This document shows, one piece after another, positions 1 to 5,014 of a DNA stretch of 5,014 nucleotides. The notes under the pieces are model-generated. The model saw only the letters and a program-made list of their open reading frames with translations, was not told the origin of the DNA and ran no database searches. The translations under genes were made by a program, and so were the position numbers. Positions within the stretch are counted from its first letter, which is position 1, and each line of letters opens with the position of its first letter. The stretch covers positions 1 to 5,014 of the forward strand of contig JABUSI010000343.1 of NCBI GenBank assembly GCA_021442745.1, written 5' to 3'. Source of the DNA: Erysipelotrichaceae bacterium. Lineage in GTDB: Bacteria > Bacillota_I > Bacilli_A > Erysipelotrichales > Erysipelotrichaceae.

Positions 1-908
1 ATGGACATCTTTTCCACATCGGTAAATGCCCCGTCATAGAACGAACCGTTTAACCATGTCCGGATTTTCGTATTGGCCCACGTTTTTCCGGCATCGGCAT
101 CATACGATTTACTCGTCAATACGTAACGGCTGACAACCAGAAGCTTGTTTTCGGACTTGGCTACAACCTTCCATTCGATTTCTTCCTTACCGTTGTTTGT
201 CTTGTTATCCTGTTCGTACGTTCCGAACTTGATGTAATCGCCAACGCTTGCTTCCGACAGTGTTTCCCGCAGATCGCATAACTGCAGCCGTAAATTCGCA
301 TCGTTGTATCCGTTGCTGTTGGTCAGCGCAATTCTTGCCTCATCGTATTTCTGATTCGTCAGCAGTTCTTTTCCTTTGGTATACCAGACTTCCCGGATTC
401 TTTCCGCCGCATCTTCATAATCCTCCGCATAGCCGAAATATTCCACCGCATCGTCATATTCCTTCGCTTCAAAAGCCATTGCCCCCATCAGATACCAGCA
501 CTCTTTGATCTTTGCACGGGTATCGTTGAAATCATGCGACTTGGTAAAACACGCAATGGCATCGCTGTACAATTGTTCGTTATAGGCAGCCATTCCCTTC
601 CGATACCACACTTCATCAACTTTCGTGGGAGCATCCTCATAATCGCTTGCCAGCGTAAACGCATCCAGCGCTTCGTCATACCGGTCATTTTCCAGATGCT
701 CACTTCCCAGACAATAATACGCTTCCTTCAGTTTACTCTGGGCATCCTTGTAATCCTCCGCACCGGTAAACTCTTCAATCGCTACCGCATAGTCTCCGGT
801 TTCCATCGCGGCAATCCCTGCCTTATAGTGGTCTTTCTGCGGATTGGAACAACCGCAAAGACCGATTACCAGCAGAATCGCCAGCAGTTTCGTTATTGTT
901 TTTTTCAT
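1..908 (-). CDS. Lipoprotein with five 37-residue TPR-like repeats and a DUF6273-type domain (3' end outside window)
   Basis: The frame stays open from ATG at 908 to the window edge, giving 302 complete codons and no stop, so the C-terminus is missing. Residues 1-20 form a lipoprotein signal: KK n-region, hydrophobic core LLAILLVIGL, and lipobox L-C-G-C with the lipidated Cys at 20. This predicts anchoring to the outer face of the membrane. Residues 27-211 are five consecutive 37-residue repeats resembling tetratricopeptide units, which usually form a helical protein-binding scaffold. From about residue 222 the sequence changes to a DUF6273-like pattern: GDYIKFGTYEQ, then EIEWKVV, LLVVSRYVL, and W277 with IRTWLNGSF at 282-290. 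I recognise this family from similar Bacillota proteins; its function is not established. The start is fixed by an AAGAGG Shine-Dalgarno site 6 nt upstream and by the signal peptide beginning there. It is transcribed divergently from the giant surface-protein gene. A role in envelope protein-protein contacts is inference. Confidence 0.88.
   Translation of the reverse strand, partial: MKKTITKLLAILLVIGLCGCSNPQKDHYKAGIAAMETGDYAVAIEEFTGAEDYKDAQSKLKEAYYCLGSEHLENDRYDEALDAFTLASDYEDAPTKVDEVWYRKGMAAYNEQLYSDAIACFTKSHDFNDTRAKIKECWYLMGAMAFEAKEYDDAVEYFGYAEDYEDAAERIREVWYTKGKELLTNQKYDEARIALTNSNGYNDANLRLQLCDLRETLSEASVGDYIKFGTYEQDNKTNNGKEEIEWKVVAKSENKLLVVSRYVLTSKSYDADAGKTWANTKIRTWLNGSFYDGAFTDVEKMS
276..830 (-). 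repeat. Five tandem 111-bp units encoding 37-residue TPR-like repeats
   Basis: Residues 27-63, 64-100, 101-137, 138-174 and 175-211 of the lipoprotein align without gaps. The shared pattern is (W/Y/H)Y at positions 1-2, Gly at 5, Tyr at 14 followed by (D/S)(E/D)A, Phe at 21 in four of five units, an aromatic at 27, (D)A near 29-30, and a charged helix ending in Lys/Glu-rich residues. The units are clearly diverged in DNA sequence, so this is an old protein repeat and not a recent expansion. The period is three residues longer than the classical 34-residue TPR. The fifth unit is the most degenerate, with Leu in place of Phe at position 21 and a (G)YND core, as expected for a capping repeat before the next domain. 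Confidence 0.85.
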
Positions 909-914
909 ACTGTA

Positions 915-920
915 CCTCTT
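915..920 (-). promoter_or_regulatory. Ribosome binding site of the lipoprotein gene
   Basis: Read on the minus strand, AAGAGG lies 6 nt before the ATG at 908. It matches the anti-Shine-Dalgarno core well and decides this start codon, since the lipoprotein signal peptide begins exactly here. Confidence 0.8.
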
Positions 921-939
921 AATCCCTCAGGGTAATTTC

Positions 940-968
940 ACTATACTATACGCTTTTGCGTTGGTCAA
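940..968 (-). promoter_or_regulatory. Sigma-A-type promoter of the lipoprotein gene
   Basis: On the minus strand, TTGACC (963-968) and TATAGT (940-945) are separated by exactly 17 bp. Each matches the TTGACA / TATAAT consensus at five of six positions. A second overlapping TATAGT at 945-950 has a spacing of only 12 bp and is unlikely to be used. Transcription should start near 933, leaving a leader of about 25 nt with room for the ribosome binding site and little else. The spacer contains a small ACGC-TTTT-GCGT palindrome (950-961), which may or may not be an operator. Confidence 0.7.
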
Positions 969-1054
969 ACTTTTCAGCCGTTCTGAGACCTCTTTTCATA
1001 AAATCTTAAGTTCTTCCCATTTTCCTGCAAATTATTCCCAAAAAACTACAGTAT

Positions 1055-1081
1055 TGTTCCCCTTTTCCTTATATTGGAACA
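1055..1081. promoter_or_regulatory. Inverted repeat TGTTCC-N15-GGAACA over the -35 region, possible operator
   Basis: TGTTCC at 1055-1060 and GGAACA at 1076-1081 are perfect 6-bp inverted arms. Their centre at 1068 falls on the place where the -35 of the TATAAT promoter should lie. The 21-bp distance between arm starts is two helical turns, so both arms face the same side of the DNA, as expected for a dimeric regulator. The loop is long for a transcript hairpin and the element lies upstream of the predicted transcription start, so DNA binding is the more natural reading. No known regulator family is assigned. Confidence 0.4.
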
Positions 1082-1099
1082 TCTGAGGGTATAATCGTC
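1068..1099 (+). promoter_or_regulatory. Candidate promoter of the giant surface-protein gene
   Basis: A perfect TATAAT lies at 1090-1095. The -35 position at about 17 bp (CCTTAT, 1067-1072) or 16 bp (CTTATA, 1068-1073) is a poor match to TTGACA, and no TG extension precedes the -10. A strong -10 with a weak -35 suggests an activated or regulated promoter. An alternative reading is GGAAC (1076-1080), 15 bp, then CGTC (1096-1099), which resembles promoters used by extracytoplasmic-function sigma factors. Both readings place transcription start near 1102-1106, giving an untranslated leader of about 120-125 nt. Confidence 0.5.
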
Positions 1100-1142
1100 T
1101 CAGCCGTTGTTTTATCATAGACCCGTTTGCGCCCATTTCTGA

Positions 1143-1199
1143 CGCAGACACATGGTTTTCTGAAACAACATCATCTGCGGTTTACCCAAAAACAACCGC
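1143..1199 (+). promoter_or_regulatory. Structured 5' leader with two mutually exclusive hairpins
   Basis: Hairpin A spans 1143-1179: CGCAGA pairs with TCTGCG (six bp), then after a small internal loop ATG with CAT, then GTTT with AAAC across a TCTG tetraloop and a two-base AA bulge, 13 bp in all. Hairpin B spans 1177-1199: GCGGTT pairs with AACCGC across an 11-nt loop. They share bases 1177-1179, so both cannot form fully together. Hairpin B ends 15 nt before the ribosome binding site. Neither is followed by a T run, so a classical terminator is unlikely. Structure and competition are seen in the sequence; a regulatory role is inference. Confidence 0.4.
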
Positions 1200-1213
1200 G
1201 TATTCAATGAAAA

Positions 1214-1219
1214 AAGGAG
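1214..1219 (+). promoter_or_regulatory. Ribosome binding site of the surface-protein gene
   Basis: AAGGAG, inside an A-rich AAAAAGGAGA stretch, lies 7 nt before ATG 1227. It is a near-perfect Shine-Dalgarno site and fixes the start. The next in-frame Met codons (residues 19 and 21) lie inside the signal-peptide hydrophobic core and would destroy the export signal. Confidence 0.85.
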
Positions 1220-1226
1220 ATGCCTT

Positions 1227-4200
1227 ATGAGACAAAAGAAACCAAGTTCTGGCAAGCGTTTTTTATTGCTTACGTTGTCGATGCTGATGATCTGTACGCT
1301 CATCCCGACAAACATCCTTGCCGAACACGAACAATCCGCACATCCGATCTGCGGAAAGGAAAGCGGCGCATTGATTTGCGAACAAAGTGAGGAACAACAC
1401 GTCCACCGCGACGATTGTTATCACAATCACAGCGAATCCTGCTATCCGAAGGTGGAAACAACCGAAAAACCGGAATCCACCGAACCGGTCATCACCGAAG
1501 AAGAACCTTTGGAACAGGAAATTCCGGTTGTAACGGAAACCGTTGAAAATCCAAGTGATGAAGAAATCACGGAACCAACGGAAAATCCGATCGTGGAAGA
1601 AACCACGGAACCGGAAGAAGTTGTAACGGAAGAAGCACCGGAAATCCAGCAGATTTCTGAAATCATTTCTTCCGAACCACAGGAAGAAACCACGGAAACC
1701 GAAACACCTGCCGAAGAACTTCCGCAAACCGAAGAACCGGTTATCGAGGAAGTACAGGAAGAAATTTCCCGCAACCGGGAAGCAGAGGAAGAAGAAGAAG
1801 AAGAGGAAGAAACCTTCGTCTATTCCGATACGGACTATACGTTTGAAATCCGGTTCGCAAATTCCGGCAGTGAAACCGTCGTTGACATCGACAAGGATCT
1901 GAACCTTCTGGACTCTTCCTTTGTCACTCTTGTCATGACACGGAAAGACAAGGAAGACGTAACGGAAGCGGAAACTGCCAATTACGTCTTACAGATTGCC
2001 TCTGTGACTTCATCATCCGATGAATTCAACTGGGATGGCAGCGATACCATTACGACATCCGAAGATGCCAATATCAGCTATACTGTACATTACGTTATCT
2101 ATAATAAGGAAAGAAACGCAACCGTCAAAGACCCGGATGACGAAGATGTCAACATCTCTGCCAAAGCGGTATTCGTAACAAGCGACGGCGAAAAAATCCT
2201 GGAAACCCTGGATACTGACGATCAATACATTTCGAATGCTCTTGTCAGCAAGTACGTCACCGGTACCGAACCGTTTGATGATGACGACGAACCGGGTAAC
2301 GACTCCAGCAAAGACAACCGCATCATCCGTACCTTTGATACGGCAACCTATACCATCAAAGTACAATCCGAAAGCTATTCTCCGAGAACATACTATAAAA
2401 AAGGATATGTCGGCTTCTATTTCTCCATTCCTTACACCAAGGAAGAAGTGACCATCGACACCGGCTCCATGGGCTGGATGACAAGCAGTACCGGCACTTC
2501 CTATGACTACCAATACAAAGATCATGGCAGTTATCAGACATTAGTTGCGTACCGGTATCTGGATGCCGATGCGTTACATACGGAAAGTACCTTCCCGATT
2601 ACCGAACTGGTTGTCAACCTGTCGTTAAAAGTACATTCCATGAAAAACAACGACACCATTCAGCCGACGGTATATACCTGGATTGATGGCAATGACATCG
2701 ACCTGTCAAATCCGGATTACATCTGCGATGTTACCAAACACGCAAACGCCGCAAACAACGGCAAGGAACTATACGAAATTCCAGTTGAAGAACTGACCGT
2801 ATCCGCTACACCAAGATACAACGTCAGAATCCAAAAAGCAGGCGACGCCTACGCCAAAACCACCATCTCCTCTTATAATTTTGCGACCGGTAACAACAAA
2901 GCCCTGAACAAGGACAAGGGAACGGTAGACGGCACCATAGCTGTGTACGGACTGACCTTACAGCTTTACAACAATGCCGACGGCAAAGGGTTAAAAGGTA
3001 TTGAACTTCCGCAAGGTGACATTACCTTTGACGTCACCCTGGAAGCCACCTATTCCTATACCGACAGCAATTCCAAGAAACAAACCGTCACCTTAGACGA
3101 CAAATATACCCCGCTGGTGTGGAGTTATGATGCAGCTTCCTCTGCTGCGACACAAGGCGACGGCAGAATCGTCAATGCCTATTCCAACACGTATGCGACC
3201 GGTTCAGCGCCGCATAACAATTATTCCAACAAAACCAAAACCAAAACTTCCGCAAAACTGACCAATAATTTCTATTGCTGGGAAGGCGGAACATGGTCTG
3301 CGACACAAGAAGGCAACGTCGTGCACTTCACCGTTTCCGGTTACGAAGTCAACCCGCAGTTTTTCCCGCATCAAAACGCCTCCGGCACAGCAGATATTTA
3401 CTATAAATCCAAAACGGATCCGGAAATGACCCGAATCGGCTGTTTTTCTGCCGGAGAACTGTTTGTTGTCTATCCGGTAGGAAACGGCGACGATTTCTTA
3501 CCGGTTGTATACCAGACAGAAGAAGGATCCGGATACGGCACAATCAATACGACGGTAACCGATTCCAACTTACGGGCAACCTCCATATCCAATCAATCGC
3601 TGCCGATTGTTACCGATAATTCCAACCAGGGAAATCCTGGTATGGGCAAAACCGATACTGCCGGTGACGACAAACAGCAAGCCAATCTGACCGTCGCAAA
3701 GGGAAAAAGCGGCAGTGATACATTCCGGATTTTTTATACCTCCAACCCCGGAGTAACGAACGGTGACTGGAACGGTGCTGCTTATCCTAACAACAATTAC
3801 GATAATGGTCTGGACGTTTCCCTGCAGGGGCAAAGCGGAGGAATCTGCGCACTGCTCCAGACCAACATTTACAGAGAGCCCGACAACATCCGTCCGGCAG
3901 TGAACCTTCTTCTGAAATTTGACGACAAGGCATTCATTCCGAACGGCAAGTATGGATTAAACACCCGAAACGAGTTTTCTACCAGTTTGCTGTGGGTTGC
4001 CAAATCCGACAAAACCGGCTGGGATTCCGACCAGGAAATGAACAGCGCTCAGGAAGGATGGGACAAATTCGTCTACTTTACTTCCTTACAGGAATTACAG
4101 GACAAGGGGTATACATGTGTTGCCGTATTGCTGGAACGCCGGATTAAAACACCGGACGCCCTTCCGACCACGGCCACCGAAACAACCATCAATCACTATT

Positions 4201-5014
4201 TCTTCCTGTACGGTAACGCCGCTGACGATCTGGAAATCGGCTATGTAGCCCAATGCGTCATTGCCGGCAGATTCTGGAACAAAACCGACTACGAAGCCGC
4301 CAAGGCAGAAGGTTATACCGATAAAAAGGAAGGATACGAAAAAGTCATCCCAAGCCGCCTGTCCGGTTTATCCATGCCGGAAGCTACCTATGTGTCACCG
4401 ATTACCGGTACGTATGATTACCGGAAAACCGAATATGACAGTGAAGGATACGTTACGTATCAAGATGCACAGAAACAACACGGGGATTCCCTGTATATCC
4501 TGAATTACACGTCCGAAATTGCCAAATCCACGTTACAGACCAACAAGGATAACTCCCGCAAGGAAACCTTTGACCTTGACAGCAACCAGACCGATGTCGA
4601 TTATCGTCTGGACTGGGGTATGAAAATCAACGAACAGCTGGAATATGCCAAGACGACCACGGTAACCATTACCGAAGTCATTCCGGCAGGAACCACGTTC
4701 AATAACGATTTGCGGTTAGGCGGAACGTTCGTACCGGACAACCCGTTAGGTCCGGCTTATAAGGGGACAGTTACCGGAGGAGTAACCGAAGGAAAAACCG
4801 ACCCGGATACCGGTATCCTGTTCAAATCCCTGACGCAGATTCCGAATGCTGACGGTACCGTAACCCTGACCATCGTACTGGAAAACGTACCGATTACTAC
4901 CAAAGCCGGATTACCGGATTTGTATTACAGCGTAACCATCGACAAAGCCGCTGCCGTAAACGGACAGCAATACACCTCTTCCGCTTCCATTCAGACAGCC
5001 GAAGACAAGAGAGC
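1227..5014 (+). CDS. Giant secreted surface protein, adhesin-like, N-terminal 1262 residues (3' end outside window)
   Basis: The frame is open from ATG 1227 to the window edge without a stop: 1262 codons plus two bases. Residues 1-32 are a Sec signal peptide (basic RQKK and KR, then a long Leu/Met-rich core ending TNILA), with likely cleavage after Ala32. A Cys/His motif follows (39-74), then an acidic Glu/Pro/Thr spacer (76-195). The rest is rich in Asp, Asn, Thr and Tyr with alternating hydrophobic strands, typical of stacked beta-sandwich ectodomains. Recognisable blocks are FDTATYTIKVQ at 370 leading to DTGSMGWM (411-418), TPRYNVRIQKAG (from 528), GLTLQLYNN...GLKGIELP (from 575), and YTPLVWSYD (from 627). 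From about 1122 a segment with TITEVIPAGTTF and LYYSVTID looks like a DUF11 or isopeptide-type surface repeat. I recall similar large proteins in Bacillota genomes, but the family has no function I can name. A sortase LPxTG anchor would be expected beyond the window. Adhesion is inferred from architecture only; no catalytic motif was found. Confidence 0.85.
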   Translation, partial: MRQKKPSSGKRFLLLTLSMLMICTLIPTNILAEHEQSAHPICGKESGALICEQSEEQHVHRDDCYHNHSESCYPKVETTEKPESTEPVITEEEPLEQEIPVVTETVENPSDEEITEPTENPIVEETTEPEEVVTEEAPEIQQISEIISSEPQEETTETETPAEELPQTEEPVIEEVQEEISRNREAEEEEEEEEETFVYSDTDYTFEIRFANSGSETVVDIDKDLNLLDSSFVTLVMTRKDKEDVTEAETANYVLQIASVTSSSDEFNWDGSDTITTSEDANISYTVHYVIYNKERNATVKDPDDEDVNISAKAVFVTSDGEKILETLDTDDQYISNALVSKYVTGTEPFDDDDEPGNDSSKDNRIIRTFDTATYTIKVQSESYSPRTYYKKGYVGFYFSIPYTKEEVTIDTGSMGWMTSSTGTSYDYQYKDHGSYQTLVAYRYLDADALHTESTFPITELVVNLSLKVHSMKNNDTIQPTVYTWIDGNDIDLSNPDYICDVTKHANAANNGKELYEIPVEELTVSATPRYNVRIQKAGDAYAKTTISSYNFATGNNKALNKDKGTVDGTIAVYGLTLQLYNNADGKGLKGIELPQGDITFDVTLEATYSYTDSNSKKQTVTLDDKYTPLVWSYDAASSAATQGDGRIVNAYSNTYATGSAPHNNYSNKTKTKTSAKLTNNFYCWEGGTWSATQEGNVVHFTVSGYEVNPQFFPHQNASGTADIYYKSKTDPEMTRIGCFSAGELFVVYPVGNGDDFLPVVYQTEEGSGYGTINTTVTDSNLRATSISNQSLPIVTDNSNQGNPGMGKTDTAGDDKQQANLTVAKGKSGSDTFRIFYTSNPGVTNGDWNGAAYPNNNYDNGLDVSLQGQSGGICALLQTNIYREPDNIRPAVNLLLKFDDKAFIPNGKYGLNTRNEFSTSLLWVAKSDKTGWDSDQEMNSAQEGWDKFVYFTSLQELQDKGYTCVAVLLERRIKTPDALPTTATETTINHYFFLYGNAADDLEIGYVAQCVIAGRFWNKTDYEAAKAEGYTDKKEGYEKVIPSRLSGLSMPEATYVSPITGTYDYRKTEYDSEGYVTYQDAQKQHGDSLYILNYTSEIAKSTLQTNKDNSRKETFDLDSNQTDVDYRLDWGMKINEQLEYAKTTTVTITEVIPAGTTFNNDLRLGGTFVPDNPLGPAYKGTVTGGVTEGKTDPDTGILFKSLTQIPNADGTVTLTIVLENVPITTKAGLPDLYYSVTIDKAAAVNGQQYTSSASIQTAEDKR
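1341..1448 (+). other. Cys/His motif directly after the signal peptide, with tandem HxHxxxCY
   Basis: Residues 39-74 of the surface protein contain H39, C42, C51, H58, H60, C64, H66, H68 and C72. Residues 58-65 (HVHRDDCY) and 66-73 (HNHSESCY) are a perfect tandem octapeptide of pattern HxHxxxCY; the preceding (H)PICG and LIC segments look like the partner half of the unit. I have seen comparable ICG...HxHxxxCY segments near the N-terminus of large Bacillota surface proteins. The residue set suggests metal binding or disulfide cross-linking outside the cell; neither is proven. Confidence 0.7.
1452..1811 (+). other. Acidic Glu/Pro/Thr spacer ending in a nine-Glu tract
   Basis: Residues 76-195 are low-complexity, built from variations on TEP, TEEEP, VTEE and EETTE, with almost no aromatic residues and very few basic ones. 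This predicts a disordered, strongly negative, extended stalk between the Cys/His motif and the folded region. It ends with nine consecutive Glu (187-195), encoded by a run of GAA and GAG (1785-1811). This is a homopurine trinucleotide tract that could change length in whole codons by slippage. The antisense strand has long open frames here only because GAA-rich codons read without stops on the other strand. Confidence 0.8.

Larger units (their letters stand above)
909..1226. other. Divergent intergenic region between the lipoprotein and surface-protein genes
   Basis: These 318 bases carry no convincing protein gene. They contain control elements for both flanking genes: the lipoprotein promoter near 940-968, a plus-strand promoter around 1068-1099 with an inverted repeat, and a structured plus-strand leader from about 1102. 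The stretch between 970 and 1050 is AT-rich (several T runs, TAAAAT at 999-1004 without a usable -35), and I see nothing definite in it. The 9-bp word TCAGCCGTT occurs twice in direct orientation (974-982 and 1100-1108); its meaning is unknown and it may be chance. Confidence 0.7.

Noticed and set aside
924..932. Small palindrome CCCTCAGGG next to the lipoprotein ribosome binding site
   Set aside because: The arms are only four bp with a one-base centre, too short to form a hairpin or be distinguished from chance.
534..935. Plus-strand frame of 133 codons across the lipoprotein gene and its upstream region
   Set aside because: It is antisense to the well-supported repeat lipoprotein, crosses that gene's start and promoter, and has no meaningful composition.
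963..969. GGTCAAA, a half-site of the CtsR heat-shock operator
   Set aside because: The CtsR operator needs a second GGTCAAA directly after a three-base gap. The following sequence does not match, and this word is simply the complement of the lipoprotein -35 element.
1143..1179. Hairpin as a Rho-independent terminator
   Set aside because: The stem is interrupted and is followed by GTTTACCC and not by a T run. It also lies between a promoter and its gene, so it is treated as leader structure.
1263..1774. Two long minus-strand open frames, one Phe/Arg/Gly-rich and one Ser/Gly/Val-rich
   Set aside because: They are antisense to the Glu/Thr/Pro spacer. GAA/ACC/CCG codons read backwards give few stops and a low-complexity Phe- or Ser-rich product. 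Neither has a plausible start context, and the plus-strand frame has a signal peptide and ribosome binding site.
2013..2525. 170-codon minus-strand frame rich in Val, Ile and Phe
   Set aside because: It lies wholly inside the surface-protein gene, antisense to it. The hydrophobic look comes from reversed Asp/Asn/Thr codons (GAC, AAC, ACC), and there is no ribosome binding site or recognisable domain.

Overview
The window looks like chromosomal DNA from a Gram-positive, probably gut- or host-associated Bacillota (Firmicutes). The clues are strong AGGAG-type ribosome binding sites, a lipoprotein whose tetratricopeptide-like repeats precede a DUF6273-type domain, and a very large secreted surface protein with a Cys/His motif and a Glu/Pro/Thr spacer. 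Base composition is moderate (by eye, mid to high 40s percent G+C), with strong use of CCG for Pro and GAA for Glu. An Erysipelotrichales- or Lachnospiraceae-like host would fit, but the genus cannot be read from this sequence.

Layout: two genes diverge from a 318-base intergenic region, and both run off the window. On the minus strand (908 down to 1) is the first 302 codons of a lipoprotein: lipobox signal peptide, five exact 37-residue repeats, then the start of a DUF6273-like domain. On the plus strand (1227 to 5014) is the first 1262 codons of a giant exported protein: signal peptide, tandem HxHxxxCY motif, about 120 residues of acidic spacer ending in nine consecutive Glu, then more than 1060 residues of Asp/Asn/Thr/Tyr-rich, apparently beta-rich ectodomain. 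No stop codon is reached in either frame.

The intergenic region holds a good sigma-A-type promoter for the lipoprotein and a TATAAT box for the surface protein. The surface-protein promoter carries a 6-bp inverted repeat over its -35 region and overlaps a GGAAC-N15-CGTC arrangement resembling an extracytoplasmic-function (ECF) sigma promoter. Its predicted leader of about 125 nt can form two mutually exclusive hairpins.

Both products are predicted to act outside the membrane, one lipid-anchored and one secreted and probably wall-anchored. Shared control or a joint envelope role is possible, but only the divergent arrangement supports it. I see no mobile element, CRISPR array, tRNA or rRNA. 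The most plausible under-described items are the large surface protein and its leader and promoter.
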